Of a DNA stretch of 54,768 nt, positions 25,148 to 34,791 are shown piece by piece. The translations under genes and the position numbers were made by a program. The stretch spans positions 1 through 54,768 of the forward strand of contig JAISZB010000279.1 of the NCBI GenBank assembly GCA_031269465.1, read 5' to 3'. The notes below the pieces were generated by a model that did no database searches, was not told the origin of the DNA, and was given only the letters and a program-made list of their open reading frames with translations. Source of the DNA: Clostridiales bacterium. GTDB taxonomy: Bacteria; Bacillota; Clostridia; Lachnospirales; WQUN01. Within the stretch, counting starts at the first letter, position 1. Each line of letters opens with the position of its first letter.

Positions 25148-25514
25148 ATGTTATTTCTCAAGCTTCGACGAGGCCGGATCGGGCGTCCTAACAGGCGTTT
25201 TCTGGCTGTTGTATGGCTTAACAGTCATTTAAGGCGGTGTATATTCTATTGCCCATGCAATGCCGCTTGCATTTACACGATGATCATCAATAGCGCTCAT
25301 TTGCCTGTTGCCGATAAACCACTGGTGCGGCGCCGCGCTATTCTGGCCGCCGCCGTCCGCTTTCGGATGGCTGACTATCTGCCCGCCGCATGCATGGATG
25401 TCGCAATTCTCAATAAATCATATAAATGAACGGGGAAATCTATACGATATTTATCCTTGGGCGCATCGGCGACGGTGTCGTTTGAAAAGGCTGTTGAAAG
25501 GCTGCCAGGCTATT

Positions 25515-26066
25515 TTAGCGAGCATCCATTTTCTTTTGCCTGGGTGTTTTCCCAGGTTGTTTTTGCTCCGGTTTCTGAGATTTTTCTTTCATCCTTTCGA
25601 CTGTACAGAACGGCCCAAGGATTCTTTGCATGAGCTTGGCTTCGGCTTACTCCAGTTCATTGCGGCGCGGCCAAAGCTTAAAATGCCCGTCGAAATCGCG
25701 CGGCATTCTAGCATCAGGATCAGCCGCGTTATTCAATCCATTATAATCGCATGCTTGGCAGTTTATTTTGTCGCCGCCAGTCGTTGCCGGCCTTGCCTCG
25801 GCACCCTCCACGATAATCTTTGCACCGCCTGGCCTCAGCGGTTTGCCGCGGCCGATTTTATGGCATAGGATCGCGCCGCCGATATGGCTTTGATCTGGGT
25901 TCTCCCCAAGGGTGAGGAACCAGATCAGCTGGCTGAGCTGTTCTTCCGAGATATTTTCAAAAAAAGCGCCGAATACAAATTGGCGGCCTTTATCAATCAG
26001 TTCCATTGATGAGTTCTGCCTGGATCGCTGGTTATAAATTTCAATATCAAATGCAACAGATGACAT
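25515..26066 (-). pseudogene. CRISPR-associated RAMP protein (TIGR03986-like), C-terminal remnant with in-frame stop
   Basis: The minus-strand frame reads SVAFDIEIYNQRSRQNSSME, then FFENISEEQLSQLIWFLTLG, then a HKIGRGKPLRPGGAKIIVE motif. RAMP proteins of type III CRISPR systems have this order: hydrophobic strand, a SEEQLxxLIWxLTLGE helix, then a HKIGxGKPLGxGSVKI glycine-rich loop. Here the loop is altered (PLRPGGAK). A TAA at 25647-25649 interrupts the frame; it then continues AEAKLMQRILGPFCTVERMK to a stop at 25515. The N-terminal several hundred residues are missing and IS30 sequence lies immediately upstream. No CRISPR array, Cas10 or Cas1 is in the window. Non-functional remnant. Confidence 0.65.
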
Positions 26067-26125
26067 AGGGATGTTTTTCCTCTTCCCAAGCGGAAGCAGG
26101 TGGGGATGGGTGGAGGCGAAGGCGC

Positions 26126-26856
26126 CGCGCCTTGCGCTATTTTGAGGATCTCTCTCTCAAACATTTCCGCAGGCGTCCTGTATGCCGGTATTTTCCTGGG
26201 AAGGTTGTTGTTCCAGTCCGCCGCCTTGGCGTAAAGCGGCGCAGGCATGCCGTCCACGCTCCTCCCTTTTTCCGCGAAGCGGCACAGAAGCCTGCTGTGG
26301 CGTTCGTTGGCCCCCTTCTCGAATTTGGAATGGGGATGGCGGAAATAGACGGCGCAATCCACGGCGTCCCCCGGCCCCGCAAACTCCCGACCGTTACCGC
26401 CTGCGGTGATTTTGAAGGCGTCCCCGGCCGCCTCGCCGAAGCCCCCTGCGATCTCCCCCACAGCCGCGTTCACGGCGTCGTCGCAGCGCCCGCCGCCGCG
26501 TCGGGCGACCGCCCCTCCTCCGGCTTTTCCCCGGAGTATTCAATGAAGTCCAGACATTCGCCTATTTTCAGCGCCTTTCGGCTGTTTTTGCGGTTTCTTT
26601 CATACGCTCCCCCGCCCGACTCGGCGAAATACTTGAACCTCTCCGCAGGATCGCCGTCTGGCTGCCTCGCCGTCCCGCGCTTTATCTCCCGGCCTGCGGC
26701 ACCCCTGTCCCTGCCGATTCTCGCGGCGATGGCCGACACTCCGGGCCCCTCCCCCGAAAGCGCCTTGATCTCCCCGCGCTCGAAAGGCGACAGGCGTTGA
26801 AACGTACGCCCGCTTGTGGTACACTTGCATTGATCCATAGGGATCCGCTCCTTCAT
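26126..26856 (-). pseudogene. IS30-family transposase remnant
   Basis: N-terminal part: FQRLSPFERGEIKALSGEG, then SAIAARIGRDRGAAGREIKR, the IS30-type helix-turn-helix, then a KNSRKALKIGECLDFIEY stretch. C-terminal part: DCAVYFRHPHSKFEKGANER, then HSRLLCRFAEKG and ADWNNNLPRKIPAYRTPAEM, matching the end of IS30 DDE transposases, including the final catalytic Glu region (FEKGANER). Roughly 80-100 residues between them, including the other catalytic Asp residues, are missing or scrambled, so the copy is dead. Family members are about 320-350 residues. The block is more GC-rich than its surroundings. Likely inserted beside or into the RAMP gene. Confidence 0.75.
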
Positions 26857-26949
26857 TGTTGTTTTCGCAACCTAAATGATATCGTGTTTTCCTATGGATT
26901 TCTACTGGCTGTATCTGTTGCATTATCATTTTACAATGAACCTTTCAAA

Positions 26950-27033
26950 TGAAAATCAGTGTAAATGCCGATATCAATCGCGCTCGCTGTAAAAGCAAGC
27001 TCTAAAAAAGGCAGTTTCCCATGAAAATCAGTA
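26950..27033. repeat. Family A repeat, partial
   Basis: tgaaaatcagtgtaaatgcc, then gatatcaatcgcgctcgctg, agcaagctctaaaaaaggcag and catgaaaatcagta. Ends 43 bases before the next gene, so its right end forms that gene's leader. Confidence 0.7.
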
Positions 27034-27075
27034 TATATCTTGCAATTAAAAACTTTAAAGAGAGGCGGCAAATAA

Positions 27076-27858
27076 ATGAGACTTGGAAGATTTCAGCTGG
27101 AGGAACGAGTATTCCTCGGCAGGGTTGAGGAGAATGCGGTATATGAAATAAAAGGCGATATCCTCGGCGAATATGCCGAAACTGATAAAGTCCATGATAT
27201 AGGAGAACTTAAATTCTTGCCTCCGATAGATCCTCCAAACGTGATATGCATCGGATTGAACTACAGATCCCATGCGGCTGAAAGCAATATGAAGCTCCCT
27301 CAGAGGCCGGAGGTTTTCTTTAAGCTGACTACCGCCGTTTCCGCGCATGAAGAATGCATAGCTCTTCCAAAGATAGCTCCGCGCATGGTGGACAATGAAG
27401 CGGAACTTTGCGCCGTTATAGGAAAGACCGCCAAAGATATCGAACCTGAAGAGGCTCTGTTGCACTGCCTGGGATTTACATGCTCGAATGATATCAGCGC
27501 CAGGGATTGCCAGCTGAAGCTGGATAATCAGTGGGCAAGGGGGAAGAGCTTAGACGGGTTTTGCCCAATAGGGCCTTGGATCGAAACAGAGCTGGACGTG
27601 TCAGACTTGGAGGTTGAAGGTCTTCTAAACGGCGTGCCGATGCAGAAATCCTCAACGGCCAACATGATATTTACGATAGCTCAGATCATAAGCTACTGCT
27701 CCAAGAACTTCACTTTGCTGCCAGGGACTCTCATATTGACTGGAACGCCGGAAGGAGTGGGATATGCCCGCAAGCCTCCGGTTTTCGTCAAGCCAGGAGA
27801 TGTTTACGAGGTCAGAATAAAAGGGATTGGAACTCTTAGAAATCGCTTCGCAGGCTGA
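27076..27858 (+). CDS. Fumarylacetoacetate hydrolase (FAH) family protein
   Basis: 260 residues, typical for the single-domain bacterial family, which includes acylpyruvate hydrolases, oxaloacetate decarboxylases and 2-hydroxyhepta-2,4-diene-1,7-dioate isomerases. Diagnostic parts: VICIGLNYRSHAAESN; the metal ligands EAELCAVIGK and NDISARDCQ; WARGKSLDGFCPIGPWI; and LTGTPEGVGYARKPPVF near the C-terminus. A short N-terminal cap (residues 1-45) is present. The ATG follows gagaggcgg at about 7 bases. No neighbouring pathway gene indicates the substrate, so the specific reaction is open. Confidence 0.9.
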   Translation: MRLGRFQLEERVFLGRVEENAVYEIKGDILGEYAETDKVHDIGELKFLPPIDPPNVICIGLNYRSHAAESNMKLPQRPEVFFKLTTAVSAHEECIALPKIAPRMVDNEAELCAVIGKTAKDIEPEEALLHCLGFTCSNDISARDCQLKLDNQWARGKSLDGFCPIGPWIETELDVSDLEVEGLLNGVPMQKSSTANMIFTIAQIISYCSKNFTLLPGTLILTGTPEGVGYARKPPVFVKPGDVYEVRIKGIGTLRNRFAG

Positions 27859-27958
27859 GTATGCTGCATATAGAGTTCTGATATGTCCAATTGGCGCCTT
27901 TAATATATATTAAAGTTTGCAGGGTTTTAAAGGCAAATATGCCAATGAACTCCAAATT

Positions 27959-28043
27959 ATACCGATTTTGGAGCTAGATTAATCACAGTGAAGAAGTGGA
28001 TAATCTGCTGCAGAATCGGTAGATTTGAATGAACATTGGCATA
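27959..28043. repeat. Family A repeat, short
   Basis: taccgattttggagctagat, then gtggataatctgctgcagaa and a worn end gaacattggcata, running close to the 3' end of the anti-sigma-like gene. Confidence 0.5.
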
Positions 28044-28073
28044 GGCAGGAACTTGATAGACTTAAATCCTTTG

Positions 28074-28775
28074 CTATTGGACCATCATTGAGTAGCTTCC
28101 GGATTGGATGCCTTCAAAGTCAAAAAAGTAATAGATCTCGTTTTCCTTCATTTCTTCAGCGGCAATTACTTCTCCTCTTTCCGATACCAATGCGATCAAG
28201 GGAGGATGCGCGTCGGAATGCTCCTTCATCAGAGACGCATCTTCCTTAAGAAGCGTTACGCTGATTTTGCCGCTTTCATCCAATTTGATGGTGTTGAAAG
28301 CATTGCAGGAATCCTTCAATTCAGATTGAGACATGGAAGAAATGGAAATATCATTTACGTGTCCGTAAGACATCGGAATCCCAGCCGCCGCCATAGGGGA
28401 CAGTGGCTGAAAAAACCTAGTTTGAAAACCTTCAATCGGCGCTGAGCTTAAGTTCGTTCCTGATATCTTTAAATCAATAGCTATTGCGCAGTTGAAGTTT
28501 GAGAGCCAATCTTTTAGCCTCTCGCTATAATTTCCAATGGCATCGATGTGGCGGGTTACTGCCCTGGAGATTTTTTGACGCGCAGAAATCCGCGCGTTAT
28601 ACGCCAATTTATCAAACTCTTCATCTATATCAAGTAAAATTTCTGCAATCTTCCTGCACTCTGCGCAGTCCAGCAAATGACGATTTACTTTGTCTATGAG
28701 TTCTATGGCATGATCATCCATAGTCCGTAGCTGGGCATAATCCGCAAGTTCATCAAATGATATGTGTTCAACCAT
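28074..28775 (-). CDS. Putative anti-sigma factor with zinc-finger motif
   Basis: 233 residues, soluble. Residues about 32-40 are HLLDCAECRK, the HxxxCxxC motif of zinc-binding anti-sigma domains, placed in the usual N-terminal position. No membrane segment follows, unlike most such factors. The C-terminal half (SISSMSQSELKDSCNAFNTI, then KISVTLLKED and a hydrophobic end) looks like a beta-rich sensor or binding domain I cannot name. It lies 64 bases downstream of a sigma-factor-like gene on the same strand, the normal order for such pairs. The ATG follows GGGTGG. Function inferred from motif and context. Confidence 0.65.
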   Translation of the reverse strand: MVEHISFDELADYAQLRTMDDHAIELIDKVNRHLLDCAECRKIAEILLDIDEEFDKLAYNARISARQKISRAVTRHIDAIGNYSERLKDWLSNFNCAIAIDLKISGTNLSSAPIEGFQTRFFQPLSPMAAAGIPMSYGHVNDISISSMSQSELKDSCNAFNTIKLDESGKISVTLLKEDASLMKEHSDAHPPLIALVSERGEVIAAEEMKENEIYYFFDFEGIQSGSYSMMVQ

Positions 28776-28839
28776 AAAACCACCCTATCTTTCCAACTTG
28801 CCATTGACTCTTTTTCAACCAAGGCCTTCATTTCCTAAT

Positions 28840-29601
28840 TCAATCGCTATCAAGCTTGAGCTGGGCTTGCGCTTTGCGACGCATCCTGCTGATCCAGTCT
28901 GATATAGTTCTCTCCTTAACATTAAAGACCACATCTCCGACTTTCTGTCCGTCTTTATCAGAGTTTAGGATTCCTTCAAAGCGCCGATACACTTCAGATT
29001 CTATCTTTCCATGATGAACCTTCGATAAATCATCCTTAAGGCATGCAAAAATATAAAACAGGGTTTTTCCGCAGACTTGCGTTTTGATTATAGTTACAGG
29101 CACGCTAATTGAATCAGAGTAGAGGACTCTGTAAACTTCACCATAAAGAAATATCAGCAGCTTTTTAGGATCCTCATTAAGACAGAGCAACTGCTTCAAG
29201 ACATCGCAGAAATCCACGTCTCTGTCAGGTTCGAAAGGATCCGGCTCATATGCTAGGATTTGCATGATTTCCTCATAGGAGTCTTCCTTCGGACGTCTAT
29301 TTGATCTCAAGAAGTCCCTGTAAGAATTGCGCAGTGAAGAGTAAAGCCAGCCAAGCCTTTTATTCGGTTCGAGACCCCTCAGCGTGTTTAGATTGATGGC
29401 CGCTTTCTTCAGAAATTTGATGTAAAATTCTTGAATGCAGTCATAATCAGGCTCTTTGGTTTTCGCTATTTTTTTTAGCATGGACTTGGCGCTTGACATA
29501 TACGCTTCAGTCCAGTTCTCTCTCCAGTTTCTTTGCTCTTGCCCCACAGTCCTGATGGAGTTTTCGACTGCCTGCAAGAATTCATCATCTCCAAATATCA
29601 C
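28840..29601 (-). CDS. RNA polymerase sigma-70-family (ECF-like) factor
   Basis: 253 residues from GTG 29601, preceded by GGGGGTG; an upstream ATG at 29760 would add 53 residues read out of repeat sequence and is rejected. Region 2-like sequence: DYDCIQEFYIKFLKKAAINL, then RLGWLYSSLRNSYRDFLRSN, matching the sigma-2 core and promoter-melting helix. The C-terminus VGDVVFNVKERTISDWISRM resembles a region-4 helix-turn-helix. Between them is a long, poorly recognised segment (about residues 115-215), so the protein is larger than standard ECF factors (about 180). Its partner appears to be the zinc-finger protein downstream. Confidence 0.7.
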   Translation of the reverse strand: MIFGDDEFLQAVENSIRTVGQEQRNWRENWTEAYMSSAKSMLKKIAKTKEPDYDCIQEFYIKFLKKAAINLNTLRGLEPNKRLGWLYSSLRNSYRDFLRSNRRPKEDSYEEIMQILAYEPDPFEPDRDVDFCDVLKQLLCLNEDPKKLLIFLYGEVYRVLYSDSISVPVTIIKTQVCGKTLFYIFACLKDDLSKVHHGKIESEVYRRFEGILNSDKDGQKVGDVVFNVKERTISDWISRMRRKAQAQLKLDSD

Positions 29602-29704
29602 TTGAGCACCCCCGCACTTAAGCTTTGATCGCAATGAAGAGAAGTTGAGGCATGTTTCAAAGGCTATGCAGATGCACATCAGTATATATCCAGCCCTGAA
29701 ATTA

Positions 29705-29799
29705 TAACGATTTTCATCAAATGTTCTTTTTTTGTTGATAATCCATTGAAGCCGGTACAATCAAGCTCCAAAAAAGGCAGTTTTCTATGAAAATCAGTA
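29705..29799. repeat. Family A repeat upstream of the sigma gene, with adjoining half copy
   Basis: taacgattttcatcaaatgt, then gttgataatccattg, then caatcaagctccaaaaaagg and tatgaaaatcagta. A second arm (tttggagcttgaatatacag) starts directly after it at 29801. It shares its first 20 bases closely with the copy inserted in parB. Confidence 0.75.
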
Positions 29800-30652
29800 T
29801 ATTTGGAGCTTGAATATACAGCGTTCTAGAATCTGCGCATTTGAATGCGCGTTGGAAGCCGCATGCACTCGAAACCTAAAGAGGCGGGACTTCTCGCGCT
29901 AAATGCCCATCGGCGCAGAACTACATGAGCCAGCCCCGGATGTCCCGCGATTGCTTGTTTCTGTTTTTAGACCGCCGATTCATCGAGCAGCCTAAAGAGG
30001 CGGGCGACCTAAAGGCGATTTCATTAAGAAACTTGATCTGCATAAAAACGACTTTAATAATAATAATGTCTTAAATTGATTTGCATTATTATAGCATTAT
30101 TAATAGCTAATTGCAATTAATTGATGTAATAGAACTGGCCTACGCGCATCATTACAACCAGCATTATGAAACTTTGGATGTAAACCTGCTGCTGAGGCTA
30201 ATGGATTAAGTAAAGTAGATCTTGGATATATAACGGGGGCGCTTCGTTTCTTTGCGATTCATAAATTCAACGCCAGGACAGTAAAAATCTCGCATAGGAA
30301 AACGGCTTTTTTTATTAGAATTAGATTAAAATTGTACGAAATAAGCTTGCTTCCCTCCTAGAACGGAATGCCAAATCAAACGGAAGTTTAGCGTTTGCAG
30401 GCTTTCTCCTAAAGCATATCCAGAAAGCGCAGCTTCTTAGAGTGGGTGAAGAAAAGCCGGCAGGTTCTTCATGCTGGCATGAGACTTCCTTATTTGCAGG
30501 CATATGCGCCTTATTTTGGAGTTTGACTAACCACTTTCACTTTGCATAGCCAAGCTATAACAAGGAATTTCAATCAGCATATCTCAAGCAGCCAGTGCAT
30601 TTGAGCGCCGTCGTTCTACGCTTCATGCAGGAATTAAGAGCATTCGCGAGAG
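29800..30652. other. Gap between the sigma gene and brxC
   Basis: No gene supported. A family A copy lies at about 30490-30581 (ttttggagtttgactaacca, gccaagctataacaagg, caatcagcata). An agaggcggg motif occurs at about 29880 and 29997 (ctaaagaggcgggacttc, ctaaagaggcgggcgacc), a short direct repeat. The AT-rich stretch 30040-30350 shows no feature. Confidence 0.4.
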
Positions 30653-33600
30653 CTAGATGATCTTGATAGTGGCATTATCCTCAAGCTGGGCTTCCAGCCT
30701 TTCCCGCAATATCGTCAAAAAATCGCCGATGTCTTTTTTTGAGGATATTGCCGGGACTCCTTGAAAGAGAGACTTGGCGCTTAAGGTCTTCAGCTTTTTG
30801 ACGCTAGGAATGAAAGTTTCTGGAAGCTCCTCTGCGTCTGAGGAAGATACGCTTGCTCTTTGAGCGGAGGCCTCTTCTGCGTCAAAGAGCTTTATGAAGC
30901 GATCTTTCATGCGGGCGCTTTCAGTGCGCATGGCTATCGCCTCATAGATGTTGTTGACGCGTGAGAGCCTGTCAATGATTTCGGCGTAGTCAGCTCTTAC
31001 TTTCGGCGAATGCTTGTCTTTAAAAGGCCTTTTGCCAAGATCTGAAAGAACGGCGTTCAGGTCATGATTGATGTCTTCCAAAACTGGCTTGCACTCCTCT
31101 TCCAAAATGTCAAGGAATCGTTTCATGAAAACATCAGTCAAAGCAGGCAGCTTATGGATGTCGGCATACGGCGAGGATGAACGGACTATCGACTCCATGC
31201 CTCCAGCCAGTTTTATGGCTGCGTCGTCCAGGATATATGAGCGGTTGCCTTCATAGATGGAGAGCATATTCACAGCCTTATCGAAGATTGCGCGCTGGTT
31301 CCTGAAGAAATGCCGGACTGACTGGGAATCTTCTTCATAGTCAAGAAGAGCGTCGCCCTTCTCATGGAGATAGTCGTAGAATTCCTTGATGTCGTTTATT
31401 CGGGCAATCTGCTCCATCAGCTTTTTCCCGTTTTCCAAAACAGACTTGCCAGGATATCTTGCCAGGCAGTATTCATAAAGAAGCTCTTTAATGCTCTCAG
31501 GCCTGAGTGAAAGCTCCGCTGCCGCAAGCTCTTTGACGCATGCCATTAAAGAGTCTTCACCGCTTGGGGCGTCAGGCCTGCCGAACACATCCCTTGCGAT
31601 CATTTTCGCGTTATTTAGGAGAGGAGGAGATATGCGAACCCTGATTTTTATCAGGATTTTATCGATTTGATCTCTCCTCGTGAGAAAACTTGAGATGTTA
31701 GGATCAGCAGCCCCTATGGCTGCGCCTGCTAACTCCAAGGATACGTCCTGCTTTTTCAGGAGTCCGAGCAAGGTTCCTGATATGTCTAGATCTTTCCAGC
31801 CATACGGCATCCTGCCGAAAATTTCATGAAGGGTTTTTACTGCAAGCGGTGATGGACTGCGCGCGACGACGTGGAGCATCTCTTCCATAGCCAGGTGGTT
31901 GAATTCTTTCTGAGTCTCAAAATCAAACGGGATCTTGGGGGAGACGGCGAAGTTTTTCAAATCGTCAATGGATTCAAAAGCGTTAGCTATATAGCCTATT
32001 TTGCTGTATATGGACTCAGCCAGCAATTTTAAAGCCTCGAAAGCCCTTTCAGAAGGCTTTTTTTCTTTTATGCCTGATTTAGCGCCGTTTATATAGATCT
32101 CAGCCTTAGCCAGGGACTTATAGGCGAGCTCTTTGGATCTTTCTGATCTCTGGCGGCTTTCCCTGGCTTTGGCAGTCTTTATGTCCTCAACAACCGTAGA
32201 GGAGCTCTGGCCAGATGTGAGCCTAAGGTAGGACTCTATCTGCAGAGCCTGCTCAAGTTCATCCAAAAACCCTTCATCTGGCGGCAGGACTATGACAACA
32301 TTCCCGCCTGCCATCGAAAGCGCTTTGAACTCCCCTTCATTTAGAGAGGCGCTGTGCATAGGCGTAAGTATTTGCACGCTTATATCCTCTTTCTTAACGC
32401 TTAGCTGCCTGTCATCGATCATCGCGGCAAATGGGAATTCGTGCCTATCATCAAGCTTGAAGCGCCTGCTCTGCCCGAAGAGGCAGAAGAACGCCAATGC
32501 TCCGGCTTTGTCCAACAGTTCGCTTGAATCTATTTTTATCTCCCGGATCTCGCGGTTTATGTCCTGCTCTTCATTTGTAAGGAAAACGAAGCGATCTCCG
32601 TTTTTTACTATCAGCTTCTGAGCCTCCAAGCGCCTTAAAGACGCGTCAATCTCGCGCTTTTTTTCAAGCTTGTCGACGGTTGCGCTATCTAGCATAAGGA
32701 CTGCCAGGTTTTCAAGGTTTGCTGGAAGCTTCTCGGATATATACTTTACCATGAACAGGATTTTGAATACGGATATGTCAAGCGGGGCTAGAACTCCGCC
32801 TTCGCTATTAGAGCTGTCCTCCGCCTTGGAAATGACGGCTTTTATATTGTGATCCAAAAAGCTTTCAATTGTGCCGAAGAATGCGTCGAAGGGCACGAGA
32901 ATCCCTTCATCCAAGCCTGAGCATTTTGAGGCGGCATCTTGAAAAGCGTTCAGGAGAGATCTCTCGCCTTGCGAGAGATGCTTGCCTGATAGCCCGTGGG
33001 TGCGTATCCCGCTGAAAACAGATTGGAGAAGTTCAAACTGGTAAGGTATGAACGGATAGACATCGGCAAACTGCTTTTCACTCTGAAACTTTTTCATTTC
33101 AGGGGTGTCCTGGGAGAAGGTGATGAGATTCTTTAGCCCAGCTGACTTTTCTTTGTAGATTCTTTCCAAAAGCGCCCTTGATTCAGATGTCTTTGCCAGA
33201 AGCCTCTTAGCTATGACCTCGTCTACATTTGAGGATGACAGAGTCAGCCTTGTATCAAACCGGCCTATTATCTTGGAGAAGTTGTCGCGATTGGCATTGG
33301 TTATAGAGTCTATGTCCTGCTGGCTGGTGCAGATGACCCATGCGCGCCCTCCGCATTCAGTTCCAAGGCTTTCAACTACAGTCTGCAGATTGAGCATGAG
33401 TTTGCCGTCGCTGCCGATGTATTGCCCTATTTCATCGCATAAGAAGACGACTGTGTGGGTCTTTCCCGCTTCAGCTGACTTTTTTTCGATATGTTCCCTG
33501 ACAATGCGGGCGAATGAGGATGCATCAATGGAGCAGTTCTTTTCGCTTAGAAGGTACCAGTCCCTTGCGGCGCCGGCGCTCATTTTTGTCGTTTCTGACA

Positions 33601-34219
33601 ATGCTTGGACTACCGCGTCTTCTTCGAAATAGATATCTTCCCGAGCATATTCCCAATCATTTCCTGAAATTTGCCTGAATCTATCTTTGAAGGCTGAGTA
33701 GACTCCCTCCGCCTCCATTTTCCTTTCCAGCTCGGCGACCCACGGCATGGTTTGACAGTATCCCCTTGACCTGTTGAAGACCTTCAGGAAGACTTTGACA
33801 ATGGAGTCTTTGCTGTTTCTTGCATCAGTTTCGGCCTGCGCGTCTATGTTGAAAAGAATTGCCTCGCTGCTGGCGCAGGCCGCTTCCGCCATGCGGGCGA
33901 GAGTCTGAGAGCTTGCCAGCTTTTCCTCGAAGTAGCTGCAGGCGGGCTTGCCGCCATATGCATTGCCTGAAAGCAAGTAGGAGAGGATTTTCAAAAAGTG
34001 CGATTTTCCGCTTCCGAAAAATCCCGAGATCCATACGCCGATTTTGTCGGTGCCTTGCCTGTATGCATTGAAGAAGTCGCTGAAATAGCCATTAAGCTCC
34101 TTTGTAACTACATATTCATCCAGCTCTGCGACTGCCGCTTCTTCGGAGTCCTGTCCAATTTTTACAACCCCTTGAATTTGCCGCTCAATGTCTCTTTGAA
34201 ACATGTCTTTGATTTTCAT
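30653..34219 (-). CDS. brxC: BREX system P-loop ATPase BrxC
   Basis: 1188 residues, normal for BrxC (about 1,100-1,250). BREX is an anti-phage system that methylates host DNA and blocks phage replication; BrxC is its large ATPase. Begins KIKDMFQRDIERQIQGVVKI, the family's typical opening. Walker A GFFGSGKSHFLK at residues 66-77, Walker B VVFLCDEIGQYIG (about residues 262-274), and VICTSQQDIDSI after it. Further family blocks include QFADVYPFIPYQFELLQSVF and HLSQGERSLLNAFQDAA. The frame is intact. The ATG follows an AGAGGTAGATGGC leader 5 bases after the brxB stop, so the two genes form one operon. Confidence 0.95.
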   Translation of the reverse strand: MKIKDMFQRDIERQIQGVVKIGQDSEEAAVAELDEYVVTKELNGYFSDFFNAYRQGTDKIGVWISGFFGSGKSHFLKILSYLLSGNAYGGKPACSYFEEKLASSQTLARMAEAACASSEAILFNIDAQAETDARNSKDSIVKVFLKVFNRSRGYCQTMPWVAELERKMEAEGVYSAFKDRFRQISGNDWEYAREDIYFEEDAVVQALSETTKMSAGAARDWYLLSEKNCSIDASSFARIVREHIEKKSAEAGKTHTVVFLCDEIGQYIGSDGKLMLNLQTVVESLGTECGGRAWVICTSQQDIDSITNANRDNFSKIIGRFDTRLTLSSSNVDEVIAKRLLAKTSESRALLERIYKEKSAGLKNLITFSQDTPEMKKFQSEKQFADVYPFIPYQFELLQSVFSGIRTHGLSGKHLSQGERSLLNAFQDAASKCSGLDEGILVPFDAFFGTIESFLDHNIKAVISKAEDSSNSEGGVLAPLDISVFKILFMVKYISEKLPANLENLAVLMLDSATVDKLEKKREIDASLRRLEAQKLIVKNGDRFVFLTNEEQDINREIREIKIDSSELLDKAGALAFFCLFGQSRRFKLDDRHEFPFAAMIDDRQLSVKKEDISVQILTPMHSASLNEGEFKALSMAGGNVVIVLPPDEGFLDELEQALQIESYLRLTSGQSSSTVVEDIKTAKARESRQRSERSKELAYKSLAKAEIYINGAKSGIKEKKPSERAFEALKLLAESIYSKIGYIANAFESIDDLKNFAVSPKIPFDFETQKEFNHLAMEEMLHVVARSPSPLAVKTLHEIFGRMPYGWKDLDISGTLLGLLKKQDVSLELAGAAIGAADPNISSFLTRRDQIDKILIKIRVRISPPLLNNAKMIARDVFGRPDAPSGEDSLMACVKELAAAELSLRPESIKELLYEYCLARYPGKSVLENGKKLMEQIARINDIKEFYDYLHEKGDALLDYEEDSQSVRHFFRNQRAIFDKAVNMLSIYEGNRSYILDDAAIKLAGGMESIVRSSSPYADIHKLPALTDVFMKRFLDILEEECKPVLEDINHDLNAVLSDLGKRPFKDKHSPKVRADYAEIIDRLSRVNNIYEAIAMRTESARMKDRFIKLFDAEEASAQRASVSSSDAEELPETFIPSVKKLKTLSAKSLFQGVPAISSKKDIGDFLTILRERLEAQLEDNATIKII

Positions 34220-34224
34220 GCCAT

Positions 34225-34791
34225 CTACCTCTCAATCAGCTTGAAAGCCCTATAATAATTGCCGTCTGATACTTCGTTGAACAATTTCAGATCGTCTTCG
34301 TAATTTCCGGGGAAGAAAAGGATCAGCGGATTTTCAGGCATCCTGTCGTAGAGGCTGTTTAGAATGGCGTGCGAGCGTATGACAGGCCATGCTTTGCCGA
34401 CTCCTGTAATGAGAATGATGTCATCCGGCGCCGCGGCCCTGGCGATCTCATTTGTGATGAGGCAGCTGTCCAGGGTAAGCCTGAGAGTCCTCCTTATCGG
34501 ATTTATAATGGATTCGCTTCCCGATTGGGATTCCTTCAGCAAAACCTTATCCATATAGTTCTTCTCCCTGAGAATTTTCGCCATAATTCCGAAGAGATCG
34601 AATTTCCTTAGCATGCGCGAGCCGCCGAGGCTGATATCAAGCGATGAAACGAAGGCGCGCACAGCCAGTTCGTCGCTGGGGTCGTAGTCGAATATAAAGA
34701 AATTAAGCCCGGCGTTTCGCCTCAGTTTTAGAAACTCTTCAGATAATAGCCTGCGTTTAAGAAGTTCAAGCCTCTCATCAATTGAAAGCAT
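34225..34791 (-). CDS. brxB: BREX protein BrxB (DUF1788)
   Basis: 188 residues, the usual size. Carries the DUF1788 features: FFIFDYDPSDELAVRAFVSS, then the FDLFGIMAKIL segment, DIILITGVGKAWPVIRSHAI and NPLILFFPGNYEDDLKLF. BrxB is an essential small component of type 1 BREX. The start at 34791 is preceded by GGGGCGAAATT on the minus strand. It is the first gene of a brxB-brxC operon; the position just upstream, where brxA normally sits, holds no DUF1819 gene. Confidence 0.93.
   Translation of the reverse strand: MLSIDERLELLKRRLLSEEFLKLRRNAGLNFFIFDYDPSDELAVRAFVSSLDISLGGSRMLRKFDLFGIMAKILREKNYMDKVLLKESQSGSESIINPIRRTLRLTLDSCLITNEIARAAAPDDIILITGVGKAWPVIRSHAILNSLYDRMPENPLILFFPGNYEDDLKLFNEVSDGNYYRAFKLIER

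Noticed and set aside
29602..29760. 53-codon N-terminal extension of the sigma factor
   Set aside because: Read entirely from family A repeat sequence; GTG 29601 after GGGGGTG is the better start.
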